The notes: generated by a model from the letters alone, not told the origin. Positions 25,001 to 37,962 are shown, numbered from the stretch's first letter. The stretch is 64,000 nucleotides of DNA from Neospora caninum Liverpool (GCF_000208865.1 NC_018395.1:2821920-2885919); one strand, 5' to 3'. Made by a program: numbers and translations.

Positions 25001-26869
25001 GTTTCCAGACGTAGGTGCACTCTCTAACGCGGACTGCGCATGGCGACTCTCTTACGCTTCTCTGTTCCGCCTGCCTCTGGTGCTGTGAGTGCCTCCGGCG
25101 CGACGCCCTCTGTCTCTCACCCTTCGACGATTCCGACACATGTGTCGTCGCAGGATGTCTCAATCCCAAGGACGAGGGTCCGGCCTCCGCCCTTGTGCCT
25201 CTCATGGTGCTGCCTCCTCAAATCGCTCCACTTTCGCCGGATAGCCTCTTCGGGTTCGAGGAAAGGTGTTTCCTCTTCGACCGGAAAGGTGCGGCCGCGC
25301 GCTGCTTCGACTTTGGCAGGGACAAAGGGCTTTCCGCCCTGTCTCGGGTCTCTCTGTTCCGCAAGGCAAGCCGTTTGCGGAGAAAGCCGCAGACCTTCGG
25401 TTCTCTCTTCTCTCAGTTCCCTTCCAGGTTCTTCGCGTCGACGATCCTTTCTTCTTGAAATGCAGGATGGATGCTTCGCAGTGGTGCGGCCTTCACGCTC
25501 TGCCACGTCTTCGCCGCGCGTCGCAAGTCTGTGCGCTGGTCCCCACTCCCAGTCGGACTCTGGGTGATCGAGCGACCGAACAACTGTCCTTCGTTTCGAT
25601 TCCTCCTCTGTGACCGCCCGCATGCCCGCCGGTGCCTTGTGGAAAGGCGTGGAAGCAAGTGGACTCGCCCTCTTCCACTGCATCAAGTGCCGCCTGAATT
25701 CCCTAGGCGAGCCTCGAGTCACAGATCCCACCGGCCGCGCACCGAGACACCGTCGCTCGGGACTTTTGGTGCGGTTACCGGGTTCCTCGCCTGGCCAGTC
25801 CCTGCGCGGCGAGGGCTTCCATGCCGCCGAGACTCCTTCGAAGCCGGTCTGTCTCCCGTCATGCCCGAACCGAGAGAAGGGCGAACCGAGAATCGGCGAT
25901 CCGCCACTGAAAACAGGCAGCGAACTTTGCAGTGGGAAATGCAAGCCCTGAATCTCCCATATCCGTGGGCAGAAAGCAGGAAGGAAGGACAGGCGAGACT
26001 CCACAGCGTTCGCTTTTGTTACCGAACTCGGCCACACTCGTGTCGGTTGCCGCCTCGCCAGTGGGGCTGAAGCGATTCCGTTCCCGGGTGTAAGGACACT
26101 ACGCACCGAGGAAGTTTCGTAGTCTTTCTGACGCCTCTGGGAAACGGAGGAAGTATGGATGCCCGTCCCAGAAGCCCCCGCGAGGGATGAACTTCCTTGT
26201 GAAATCCGCTCTTTCCAAGGTCTCAGATACGCGCGCGCTTCTCGACAGATGACGCTCTTCGACCGGAGGGACCGAGAAGGCGGATCCGAGAGTCGTGTTT
26301 GCGTCGACGCGATTGACGGACAGAACGCCGGTTGCAACGAGGGGGCGGAAAGTCCAGTCGTCGATTCGAGGTCGGTCGGGAAGACTGCTTGACGAGAAGA
26401 ACGAACTCCCGCGGGGACAAACGATTCACACTGGTAGTGGTAAGGCAGGGGAAAAGAATTCCCTCGGAGACTGGAGGGGCCGGAGAGGACACTGCCTGAC
26501 GGCTTCGCAGACGTGGACGGGAAAAAAAGCACGAAGCAAATCAGATTTACGAGGCGACGGGCACAAGTGTGACAACGAGAGACTGGTCGGCGGACCTCCA
26601 AAACCATCTCTTTTCCAGTACAGAAATGAGGTACCAGAGAGCGCGGGAAGAGCCACACACACACACACACACACACACACAGCGGAAGAGTTTCTCCTCC
26701 GTTCCTCGTGTGCATTTGGATTTTCTACGTCCACCCGCAACCCTTCGACATGTGTCTTCACGTCTGATGCCGGGTTGGCCGCTCCCTTGGATCCGCAGCG
26801 GTGAACCGGAGACGAAGAGACCAAGGAGCTTGTAGACAATGCGTGTCTCGTTACCGCCGTGCGCAACAT
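19025..26869 (-). CDS. tRNA N6-threonylcarbamoyladenosine transferase, TsaD/Kae1/Qri7 family, greatly enlarged
   Basis: The family transfers the threonylcarbamoyl group to A37 of ANN-decoding tRNAs. Exons: 26762-26869 (tentative), 25121-26502 (5' border tentative), 24607-24749, 22250-23954, 21617-21720, 20875-20967, 19025-20496; phases agree throughout and the sum is 1,669 codons. Motifs in order: LVLGIETSCDDTCVGIVEG (N-terminal ASKHA loop), YGGVHPSEAAAAH, IIAFTRGPG, NHLHGH (the two metal-binding His kept), LLVSGGHTFSCVV, TGQTEDDAVGEAIDKSMRCL, FKHLEDQLRKTM, AVVGGVSCNETLRGRL and CNDNGVMIAWAAV. These are the complete active-site set, so it is probably functional. Disordered insertions bring it to about 1,668 aa against roughly 335-450 in usual relatives. 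The proposed N-terminus MLRTAVTRHALSTSSL is basic and Ser/Thr-rich, suggesting an organelle (mitochondrial Qri7 or apicoplast form). ATGs at 26715 or 26607 within exon 2 are alternative starts. Confidence 0.9.
26654..26681. repeat. (CA)14 microsatellite, probable intron of TsaD
   Basis: Pure CA dinucleotides. Read on the - strand as coding it would give an alternating Val-Cys run, which is not believable protein, so it supports an intron (26503-26761) near the 5' end of the TsaD gene. Confidence 0.9.
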
Positions 26870-28415
26870 GACCTGAACATCCGGAGAATATTTAAGATGT
26901 GCCGTCAGAAATGGAGTTGTTGCCGGCAAGAAACCGGATTGAGTCCCTGTCAGTATACTGTACAGGAACCTGACAAGGAGCACAACGAAAAACTGCGCCC
27001 CGCTCGGATTGGCCACGCACTCCAGTGCTGACGGGGCGGTTGTTGCCCGGACTTCATCGACACAAAAGAAACCTGCTCAAGCGAAAAGCCTTTTTTCTGT
27101 CGGCGCGCGCTTTTCCCCCGCTTCACGAAGGATTCAACATTCTTAGCTTCCGTACAGAGAGAAGACCCTGCAGAAAGGTGGCTCTTTGAGGGGCGCGACG
27201 GAGGCTATCGATACGGGCGATGTCACCCGAACGCGTTGGAGGCTCTCACAACAAGTGTTTCTCTCACGGAACAGGCTGCATCGCGCTTACTTATCCAGGC
27301 TGCCGATCATTAAGCCATTCTGTCCAGACTGTGGCGCGTGAAAAAGAAAAATGTTCGGAAACGTTTGTACGCGCCGCAGAGCGGGGTTAGCTGACCCAGG
27401 AGACACGCAAAGCCCGCTTTTCACTTCGATGCCAAAGACACGCGCGGGCATCGTTGGGGGGTGGACGATCCGCACACGCTTTGCGAATCCGCACACTCTT
27501 TGCGAATGACGCTTCTCCTTAAAGAGACCAGGGTTTCGGCGTGAGTGCACGCAGCCAGAGATTCGCTTTCTCGGCTCCCAGGAACGAAGGACCGAACTTG
27601 TGCCTGGCCGAGCCTGGTAGTTCCTGGTTAACGGTGCCTTCTAGATTGTCTTGTCAAAAAGCGATCTTCAGGAATCTGCTCTGCCAAGCAACAAGCAGTC
27701 TATGAAGCTGCATCCTCGTTTTCTGCTGCATCCTCGTTTTCTTAGGCAGGCGAAAGGGTAAATAGAAAATCAGTCCCAGTGCCGACTGCCAGCATATCTG
27801 CCCAGAATCGACTACATACCCGCAGCATCTCAGGAATCGGACAGTTGACACGCCGAAATCGAGGCATCCCAGGGAGAGTCGTGAACTGTTTGGCACCAGT
27901 AGTAGATTGCGTCTCTGTATGTTTCAGTGTGTACGTGCGGATCTGTGCGGACTAGCGGCTTGCCACAGTTGTGTCTGTTCCGCGGGGGAGGCGTTAGACG
28001 GCAAGACCCATGTAGCCACGCACCACGAACCGTACCTCCACCTAGGCCGGCCTCTCGATTCCAGGAAATAGAATTAACGGACTCGGCGATACTGACGCGT
28101 GTGTAGTCGCCACGCATATACACCTGTGTAGTGTACGGGAAGAAGAAGCCATGCACGAAGCACCTTTTCTCCTTGGGCTAGAGAGCTTTAACATTTTACA
28201 TATGGTGGAATCGCCACAAGCCCAGAAGAAACGGAAACAGGCAGGGTCCTGCCAGCGGCTTCAGCGTCAAATGGACTCGCAACTGCGCGAGTTCGGCTGC
28301 GTCCAACAGACATTTCAAAAGTTGAAAACAAATGAACAAGTGACTGAGCATTTTCGACGTGAGCGGAGGCGTGCTCGACGTCCATCACCGGCTATGCTTA
28401 GTTTTGTACAGGTTC
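26870..28415. other. intergenic: upstream of TsaD and downstream of the CHI-like gene
   Basis: 1.5 kb between two - strand genes. Two small direct repeats are visible: CCGCACACnCTTTGCGAAT twice around 27470-27508, and CTGCATCCTCGTTTTCT twice around 27708-27742. No exon or RNA gene recognised. Confidence 0.5.
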
Positions 28416-30380
28416 TCATGCTACCTTCGCTTCCAAAAGCTTTCGTGCACCCTCTCTGAACCTTCTGCTGATGCTCTGATACCGGGGCTCAGGCGAACCC
28501 CATCCGTCAAGGTACAAATTATGAAGCGCCAGACTAAGAAAACGAGACGGAACGGAAGCGAGGAGTTGGAACGATTGGCCGTCCGATTCCTTGTACATCA
28601 AAACAACTGTTGCCGGGCTGTCATTCACACTTTCCAGTGGTTCCGAGACACCCTGATTCGACACTTCCGCTGCGGGAGAATCCATTGCCTTTGGACCCGG
28701 TGTAGCAGAAGCCAGTTCCTCCGTCGGAAGTAGTGTGACAGCGAGCGAACAAAGTGGTTTAAAGGAACATGACCGGAGAGCTTGAATAAAAGCTTGGATC
28801 TCCTTATTGAGAGTGCCTTTACTTCCGGTATCCTGCAGCAGAAAACAAGAGAAACGACTTCTCATGTCTTCGTATGACGTCCGATAGGGCGCGTGCGCTT
28901 CCAGACGTGACAGCCGATGTACGAAAGTGGATGTTGCCAAGGCACATATAACGGACAGGCTTCCGTGTTGCAACGGCGGATCGAGGTCTGGCATACAAAG
29001 GAGATTTCTCGAAGGATCGGACAAGAGAAACGTAAAGAAACCGATACGTCTCATGTGATGCATTTTGTGAGAATCTTGTAGAACACGACGCGCAGCTTCA
29101 GGAAAGTTCATGTATGTAAGCCAGCGAAAATGTGGCAGTTCGGAAAGCCCCTGAAATGGAGAGAAGAACTCACAAACAGACTACCAGTGCAAGAGACAAA
29201 AGCAAGGCGCTCATTGCAACAAGAGGGGACGCAACGAGCAGCAAATGAAGAACCATAGAAGCGGAGTGGATAGTCAACCACTTAGACATACATCCCGTCC
29301 TCGGTGTTCGGGATGCTTTTGAAAGAAAAGGAACGCCCAAAAAGGTTCCAGACGCCTGCTACTTTGTCCTACCATGTTTCTTGGCACTGCGTTAGCCAGG
29401 GCCCTCTCAAAGCCCTTGAGGATGTGGTCGGGATTCTTGTTGCCAACAAATGTAAAGACCAATGTTTTTTCGATTTCTGGAGCGAACAGAAGGCTCAACT
29501 CCTCTTCCTCTTGTTTCGTCTCCAAACCCTTCTCATCTGAATGACGCCGCTGGTTGTACCACAGTTTCCAGTCCCGCAAACTGTTGCGGTGCACATACAC
29601 CGCAATCGCGTAGGCCCGAGCCGCCGGAATCCAACAAAGATCATGCATGCAGCGAGGTGCGACGCCAACGCAGTCGTGGGGAACAGGTGCTTGCCTTCCA
29701 AAAGTCTTCTGTGGCAGAAATGTCTCCGGAAAATCGACGCCTAGCACAGGTTCGTAGAAACGTCCTGGGGGACGTGGCTTCGCTTGGCTGTCCGGCGGCG
29801 AAGAGCATGCAGCAAGTCTCCGAGAACGAAAGTGCCTTTCCATTCGCAAAGAGAGCCTACCCGCCAGTTCTGTTGCCTCCTTGCTCCATGATGGATGACG
29901 AGATATACATCTTTGCGGCTGAGCCTTGAGCGTGCAAGAAGACAAAGACGACTGAGTTGTGCCGAAAAGAGAGTTCAACGATGGAGGTGAGGGCAGGGAA
30001 CAAGCAGAGGAGGGGGAGATGCTTGCCAAAGGTGAAAAGTAGGCGTTGTCTCGCAGACGACGGCAACAAAGATCGAAGCAGGAAGTCCCCACCACAGAAG
30101 CCGGCGGTGAGCCTTCGCCTTCCGATGTTTTTCGGTGCCGTGCCTCATTGAGTAGATAGAGGCAGTTGCAAGAAGACGGTTGTCTTTGCAAGGCAGCAAA
30201 GGATCCAAGGTTGCTTGTGGATGCCCAAGAAAAACGGGGCGGGGAAGAAGCGCCGCCACCCTTTACACATGGTGCAGCGGAAACGGGACGTTTCCAACCA
30301 CAGGCTTCAGACGACGCGAGTTGAGCTGTGCCAGGCCGCGTCTCCACCCTTAAGCGTGGTAACGCTGAGGGACTAGCACC
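28416..30380 (-). CDS. possible chalcone-isomerase-like domain protein
   Basis: Exons 29373-30380 and 28416-29150, joined in phase 0 (ATG|gtagga donor, CAG|GGGCTT acceptor). The first part is Ser/Arg-rich and disordered. A folded region then starts at LGVDFPETFLPQ and continues with GVAPRCMHDLCWIPAARAYA, AVYVHRNSLRDW, TLVFTFVGNKNPDHILKGFE, and in exon 2 PSRFLSLALHNLYLDGWGSPEP. This order (ligand-cleft strand followed by a tyrosine-bearing 'VYaiaVYv' strand, a helix 'FeraLa', and a late 'aL.n.YLdg..sP' helix) resembles chalcone isomerase and CHI-like lipid-binding proteins. The match is by eye and weak in places. There is no ATG near the start of exon 1; a pyrimidine tract ending CAG at 30381-30383 suggests that an upstream exon carries the start. 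Function outside plants is unclear; fatty-acid binding is one possibility. Confidence 0.5.
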
Positions 30381-32479
30381 CTGAGAAACAGACGGCAGAG
30401 GACGCGACAAAATAATGATCCACAGCAGTGTCCGTACTGTCACGGTTGCCGACGGGCGACACAGGCAAGGTTGCTCGAAGCGTTGTCACATGCATCACGG
30501 AGACGAAACTGGAAGGTGCGTCCGCTTGGCCGAGTCGCCAACTACGGAGTTTCTCTCTCTATCGATCCTCACCTGGTTCCGCGCGTAGCGACGCTCCTGA
30601 CCGCAGCACTGCGCCGCGAGGAAGGGCGGCAATGCGCTCACACACGGAGTGATGACCATCTCGGCGATCGTTAGAGTGACCAGTCTAACTGTTTTTCGCG
30701 AACAAGATAAATGATGCACCAGGCGTGTCGGGCAAAAATGCGGTACGGGATTCGGAAGCTGAACAAACTAAAGTGTCTTTGCCATCACAGTGAACCGGCG
30801 TGTGCTGTAGTCGTCGAAAAGATAGGGGGGGGCGTTTCCTTGTTTAAAGACGTCACAGTCCGTACGCTGTGGACCGGATATACCACGACACTGTCTAAAA
30901 TCTCTCAGTTTAAGGTCACTTTGACCCTGTCTAGTAACTGGAAGAAATGAGAGAGGGTCTCCAAGCGACTTTTACATCGACCGCTTTGATCAGGAGCGCT
31001 AGATGCAGGATCCTTTAATAGACACCGCATGCGGAAAGTACGACCGACGCTTTGCTCGCCGTCTCTCGAGCAACTCTCCAGTCAAGTCGATTTTCTCGCA
31101 GCGATTCCGTCGTATTTGAAACCATAGAGCCAGTCATACTTTGTCGAAAGTGGCGATGACTGGGGGTGAGCCTACCGACCGTGTCGTTTTTGTTAACGCT
31201 GTAGAGGGTAGGGTGGACGATCGATTCTGTTTTTTGCATTTTCGCCGTAGGAGTGGCCCATAGTTCCTTTGGACTTTCAGTGAGTGCGTCACCTTCATCT
31301 CGTGTCAAACAACCTTTAGCGCACGGTGTGATGAGAGTTGGGAAAATCTCTCTCTCGCTGTAAAGCACCTTGTTCATACTTTCCTACGCAAATCGTGGAA
31401 GAGCGACGTTTGCGCGTCAGGGTCATTGAGGAGACACGAGTGTCGGGTCGTGTTATCTGGGACGTTGCGCGGATGAAGTCAAAGAGAAGGAGAGAAACCA
31501 GGTGAAGACGTGGGCCACAGACGTGAAAAGGATAAAACATTTAGGACAATCGTCTGTACCACGGTAGCACTTGACCTTGACTGCTGGTGTCAGACACGGT
31601 GTACCGATGCCTCAAACAATCACGTGTACGGCAGAAGTTCTGTCGGCAGTCCCGTACTCCAGGTCCTTTCTGCATCGCTGCCATTTTTGGTAGGACTGCA
31701 ACGTGTATTGCTTGCATGAGGTGGTCATTATGAATGGGGAAGGTGGCCGTATAATGCATGGGCACTTCGGTTGACGTCCACACGTTCGCAAGGGCAACGA
31801 GATCTCACAAGAAAAACAAGAAACATTTTGAGAGTGGCGTGACCGCGACCCAGGGAAATGGATGCTCTTCCGCAAAAAAATATCCTGCAGGCTGCGGCTG
31901 TCGCAGTAGGTCCAATTGTACACGAAAGATCCTCCACCGAAATCCGTCTGCTCGCGAATTCGGTTCAAGTAAATCAGAGCTGCTGAGAATGTAGAGTTGG
32001 TCCCGGCGTGTTGTACGCACATTCGCGCATAGACAGAGAAGCGTTGGTGCCGACTGAAAACAATGCCATGGGACAGGGACCAGGACAGGAACCGAATGAA
32101 TGCAAGGCTTCCGAAGACAGGCTTCTGCACGACTAGGAGGGGCTGGCACATTAAGACTGGCACGCTGATGATATGTGGCGAAGGTTTCCGCGTACGAGCG
32201 CTGTTGGCTTATTTCGTCTCGTTCCGTCCTTCTCTTGCGAGAAGACGTACTCAGCATCTCGAAAAACTGATGGTGAAAAACTTCTATGCTGCGTTTGCTT
32301 GGTCTCAGGAGCGACTGCAAGAATTCACAACGGCGGGATTCTGTTTTTCCCGGTGTGTCGAAGTGATAAGTACGTTTCAGCTTCCTTCCACCAAATGCAC
32401 CAGAGGCACACGTTGTTGATAAGAGAGTTTTGCAACTGATACGAAATTATTTAAAACACATGTGGGTGAATATAATCTC

Positions 32480-32515
<36 letters not shown>

Positions 32516-33696
32516 CAGGGGCGATGTCGAAGTTCGCTTTTCATACCTCACTCCGAGCACGTGGAATGCCACTAAGGACGACACGCTTGGACCTGGTCAA
32601 GACTCACGGGCTAACACTACATTCTGGGCAAATACATTATTGGCATAGCCCGAATTAGTTACCTTTACGGTTTTCGTGGGGTCAACGTACACGCAGTGGC
32701 ATTCAACCTCTGTGCGTATATCCGCAGGACAACCCCAGCGTCCCGTTCGTAGCTGTCCATACAATTTTGGGGGTACAACTATTGGCGTACACGGAGTCAA
32801 GCGATGTCTCAATGGTGTCGTCGAAATGTCTTTGTTTCTGATTGTGTGGCAGAAAGCCGACTGAATAATGCGGAGAAAACGTGCTTGTGGAACTGCGCAC
32901 AGCGCTGGGAGGAAACCCGTCATTTCATCAACATGAGATCAAGGGATCTGATAACAAAGCCTCACGACGGTGACCTACGCCCAACAGATTCCAAAACGTT
33001 ATGACAGATGCGATTTTCCCGTTTTTTCAGCGGCCTCCCCAGGTGTTGTTGTAGGGTCCGGCGACGGAAGCCCAATCTATGGTTTTTTTCGCTCTGGGTT
33101 GCACGGTTCGGTGATGAGGTGACCCCTCTTGGGAAAGTTCCGCGCGTGGGATCCCCCAAATCCTATTGTCGCTTTTCTTCGCTCCCTCTTTAGGGATGTT
33201 CATGGAAACAACGTGAAGGTCCGACTTTTCTATTGGACGTATCATTCCGGCCTGCAAGGCGCTCCCTTTTTGAGGCTGACCGTGCTCGGGGATACCATTG
33301 TTCACCTCCGCTTGAGAAGCAAATGGTTTTGTTGTAGTACCAGAAACTCCAGCACATTTCCCTACAAAAGAGACTATGTATTTCCTTGTCTCCCCTTAGT
33401 TGCTCAGACTTGCAGCGATGGTGTCGTAAGATGTTTTGTTCGTCGCGTCGAACAGGAGCAAGTCCTTGGTTCATGATGTCAACAAATGTGTAACAGCTGA
33501 TTATCATTTTGATGGCGTAGACCAATGGAGGAAGTCGCGCTGTACAGTCTGAATCAGAAACATTGACTTCTTTCGAAAAAACCGAGACAACTGCAACTGC
33601 AAGTATGGCAGGCTGTGTAGTCGACAGCAGGTATGTGGCGTTAGGTTTGCGTCGCTTTCTTCCCTAGACGCAGCTCTGGATTCCCGTCATGCAATA
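30381..33696. other. intergenic with no recognised exon; (TA)n at 32480-32511
   Basis: 3.3 kb between the 5' side of the CHI-like gene and the 3' end of the PIH1 gene, both on -. It may contain the missing first exon of the CHI-like gene. Only short open frames without motif support are present, plus one TA microsatellite at 32480-32511. Confidence 0.45.
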
Positions 33697-36600
33697 TCAG
33701 AACACTGTATCGAGATAGGCATTTGCAATCTCGCTTTCTGTCCACGTTGACCCTTCCTGTCCCCATCCCCCGTTGGAATGAACGCTGCATGCAACGGGCA
33801 GAGGCATTTGCTTTGTCTCGAATTCAAAATTCGCACAACTATGAGCCGATAATGTCGTGGAGTTATTCACGAGGGCAGTCCCATCCGTGTGCACTTCAGG
33901 ACACTCAGTGGGTCCCTCCGCCATGCAAATTGACGGAACGCAAGACTCAAGACGAGCGACGGCATGCACGTCTGTCGGTATGATGACAGTGAGGAGAGGG
34001 TCAGGACCGATCGAGAAGAGTGCTCTGCAAAAGAGCGAACAGAATGGGAAGGGGAAAGGGAAAAGGAACATGCGGCTGTCAGTTTTACCCGCCGAAACTG
34101 TCTCTTTGAACATCTTTGCAATTGTGCCGCTACCCGCTTCCACACGGTTTTGGCCCGATTCCGATGTTTGCCGGTTGACAGAATCCGAAACCTCATTTGG
34201 AGGTGGCCATGTGACGAGAAGGTGGCTATCAGCAACAGTGACTACTGGACACAGACGCTCTCCATGGCAATCAGGGAGGGCATCGTTTGAAGAAGGCCCC
34301 GTGGAACACGCCATCTCTGCATTCGCGCCTCTGTCTTCTTTCCTTGCCGAAGTGATAACCAAAGCATCACTTGAGGGTGAAGTCGTGTGTACGCAGTGAC
34401 AGGAACACAAACTGGCAGTCTTTTCACTCATCTGGCGCAGGTCCAGCTGTAGAAGGAATACCGATCCCCGTAGACTGGAACGCGTCACCGAGACAGTTTT
34501 ATGTTCGATTTCGTGACGCTCTTGTTCGTCGGGAGTCAGAAGAAAGGCCTTTTTGAGTTGGAAACAGGCCTCTGGCCCCTTGCGTTTGTCTGATTCTTTC
34601 GACGACTCAACGTTTCTACCTTCATTTTCACCTCCGCTACCTTCATCAGACCCTGCTATTACGCGGTCAAAGTCGAAGGCATTAATGCAACAGTCGGGGG
34701 ATTCTTCATCTTCGTCTCTAGCATATTTGAACTTCCAAGCAGTGAAATGAGCATCGGAAAGACCTCCCAAATGTTCTGCATCCTGATTGGATGTTTTCTT
34801 TTGAAAGAGGAACGCCATGAACTTGGCTAGCAAGGTGGGGCGCACGAACCACGCCTCAAATTCTGGAATATTGGGCTGCTTTTTTACGCAGGAACAACTC
34901 CTTGTTACCGTAAGGTCGCTCGACCGTACATTAGCCTTAGCGCGGCAATCAAGCAAGTCCGCGGGGGACAGCGGTTGCGTAATGGGAACTGTTTCAACTT
35001 CTTGGATTTTTGATTTGGCAGTGACTTTGATCCGTTGCGGAGGAGGGGCATGTCCTGGAATGCACAAATGGTTCGGGGGGAGCGCCTCCTCATATAATTC
35101 GTGTGGCCTAGTCCGTATGCATTGTGTTGCTCTCTACGCTAGGAAGAGCCAGTGTTCGGCACTGTGGTAAAGGGGATTGCCCTCGTCGACACTCCTCACT
35201 GGTGCGAATCTCAATTGCGGATCTAGTCATGTTTCGATCACTAGCAATTTTTGTGGTCCCCTCAATAGACCTCGTTGAATCGCGGTGAGTCCGCTAGAAA
35301 CGCTGACGCGATTGCACGTGGACGGTTCCGCCCTGTGAACTGAATTCATTTCTCTCGCTGGGGGTTGACCGACCTCTTTGTGCCTGGCTGGGTTAGTGCT
35401 TACCAGATACTCACTAGTTAGCTTACTGCATACACTGAAGATCGAGTGATGCATCGGTTGGAATGTCTGATGTGCACAGTGAATGGATGGCTCTTCTATG
35501 ATTATTCTTTCTGCGTGGCTGCTAGTCAGCGGTCACTCGACCACGAAACTGGCGACACGCCCGTTTCAGCCGCCTGTCCACGATCGAATTCACTCGACAC
35601 GTGCTTCTTGTGATCTCGAGCCGAATCTGAGCTGTACATCTGAGTACCTTTAGACTACTCTATAGTAGCAGGAACTCAGAATGGAGAAAGGCAATGCGAT
35701 AGCATTCGCAGAGAGCAATCGTGGGTTGAAGGCGCTCTCGATGTTATATGGCACCCTTAGTGTCTCATACCTTTATAACGGAGTTTAGGAAAGGAAAATT
35801 CGTCGCGAAGTCGGAGCTGATACTTATGAGCAACTGCTGCCAACGCGAACTGGGCAAGAAGCTGCTTCAATTTCGGCTCCTTAAGGCATTCACGAACGGT
35901 GTCTGACCAGTAAAGGGAAGCAAAAACGAAAAGCTATGGGATGCATCTCCAGCGTCCGCGCCCGCTCCTTCGATTCTTTTGTCTTTCATACTTGGCAAAC
36001 GCCTGACTTGCTGATGCCGCCATTGCAACGGAGGAGGCGGATTGCCAATCCAAAGTGGCAGTAAGAGGAGACCCTCTGCTGAAGTGATAGAGGAGTCCCA
36101 CGCGTCCCTTTTGACGCTTCGCTGCTAGTATACACAAGTGTAAAGGGGTGCAGTGTACCTGGAAACACGGTACCATTCCACCAGGAACACACCAACAAGC
36201 CCAGAAAACGATCGGCCGTTAAAGGGTGCACGCCCTTCCCAATCCCCCTTTACACCCTCCAGGACGAAACGAAACACGAACATCGTTTTTTGATGATGCC
36301 TTCATGCTGCTGGGCTCATAGCCTACGCCTCGGCATCTCTCTCTCGGCGAATTATGGTGCTCGCCTCTTCTTTTGCCGAGCACACATTCGGTGATGCGGC
36401 ACCTGGCACCACAGTGTCGCAACGCAATTCCTCCTTGTACCTGGATTAAAGACGACATCGAACGAGACGCACGGCTGTCCTTCTTTGTCAGTGCACTCAG
36501 TTCCTGAAGGCAAACAGCAAATTTCTTGGTGACTTGTGAGCAGAGAGGCTGGGTCAGTGTATTTGAGAACACAGGCACCTCAGGTATTTTACATGCCGGA

Positions 36601-37962
36601 AGAATACCAAGCATGAATGACAATTCCTAAATCCTTCATCTGTCCAGAAAGCGGAACGTGTAGAGAAGTTGTGGTCAAATTCTTATTATCTAGTGCGGAG
36701 CATCCGTATCCCACCAGCACCTCCCTGCCGTTGAGGCTCCACTGTTATAGGTAGCCGTAGGGAGTGAATCATGCTTGTCAACAGAAGAGTTTTGGGTCTT
36801 CACATGTTCACTGTAATCTGCTTGATATGAGCGGGGAACTCTCGCTCTCGTATTCGTTTCAGGGAACGTGCCGGCGGGCAAGTTGCCGAAAGACAAGTTA
36901 TTCCCTGAAGGTCGCGACCAAAATTCCTTACGTCGTCGCTTTTACTGTTCATAGGAAGTCTGTTTTTTGTGACCATTAAACGCCAACCATATAGGAGAAG
37001 AGCGATGAGTTTCAAACCGATTTGTCATGTACCTCGCTGCGTTTACGAGACTCTGCTTCACCTAGAAGCACCTGGGCATCTGAGCATGCTGGACTGAGTA
37101 CTAGAAGGTGTAGATCTGGTTCTTTCGGTGTGTTCGTTGCGTGGACGGGTCTAGGTGATGGCCAGCAGTAACCTTCCTCGATGAGCTACACCTTCCGCCT
37201 CTTCTGTGTTTTAGCCTTTTTTAAAAACCCGAGTTACATTGGCTGTGTTTTTCTACGGACGTGTTGGGAACAGCCCCAAAACTGATTACGTCTTCTCTGA
37301 CGATGCTATCTCCTGGACACTGGAGTTCCATGGATTTGAGGAATTGAAGGCTGGAATGTCAGGTCTAACTCACGCTCGCCAACACTGAGAGGGATACGGA
37401 CGCCTTGTGTGTCTTGTCCACTAGACCCGTCACCGGCGTCGTCGGCAAGGAGGTGTTCATAATGCCATGGCTCTATCTGGGAGTGCGTGCAGAGGTTCAC
37501 AAACACTTTCTCTCCGCTTTCCTGACGCCCCTTCAACACACTGTGGGGCTCTGGGAAGATGAGCACTCCACCCTCTCCGGAGGGCGAATCAATGCCTGGC
37601 ATACCCTGTAGCGCCCCCCCTCGCTGTTCAACGAGTTCTTGCAGTTGACTAAGGTCACTGACTGAATGCTGGCTACTAAACTTTACATTCCTGCGTGACT
37701 GTGTTTGCCTCGCTTGCACCCGTGAAGGCGTTTCTGGTTCCTTCGCTCTGGGAGTCGGACCACCCTGTTTGGTGACCGCGAAGTCCCTTGTTGCCACCCG
37801 CCCGCCAGAATCAGATGATACTTCTGCACTCCGTAGACGCTGGTCCCGTTCTGAAGGACGCCGAATCTCCTCAGTGGCACATTCTCCATAGACTTCCGCA
37901 AACGACGGTTCAGAGGCGGCCGCAGCGGCGGCGACTTCCTCGACAGCCTGGGTTGTCCACAT
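33697..37962 (-). CDS. PIH1-domain co-chaperone subunit (R2TP or axonemal dynein assembly)
   Basis: PIH1 proteins link HSP90 to clients, either in the R2TP complex or as cytoplasmic preassembly factors for axonemal dynein. Exons: 37374-37962, 36441-36503, 35771-35902, 33697-35129; all junctions are phase 1 and the sum is 739 codons (738 aa). The N-terminal 100-120 residues are Ala/Glu/Arg-rich. The PIH1 domain follows: SGEKVFVNLCTHSQI, GVRIPLSVGE, then across the short exon 2 TDKEGQPCVSFDVVFNP, and in exon 3 LKQLLAQFALAAVAHKYQL ... FSFPKLRYK. These are the hallmark PIH1 elements in order. Exon 4 starts TQCIRTRPHELYEEALPPN and then becomes a long, poorly conserved C-terminal region in which I cannot confirm a CS-like domain. 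A pyrimidine tract plus CAG in exon 4 (about 34022-34075) may mark a further intron. ATG 37960-37962 is chosen as the first in-frame ATG. Flagellated male gametes in coccidia fit a dynein-assembly role (inference). Confidence 0.85.

Noticed and set aside
26640..26715. Val-Cys repeat as part of the TsaD N-terminus
   Set aside because: It is translation of a (GT)n microsatellite; an intron is the simpler reading.
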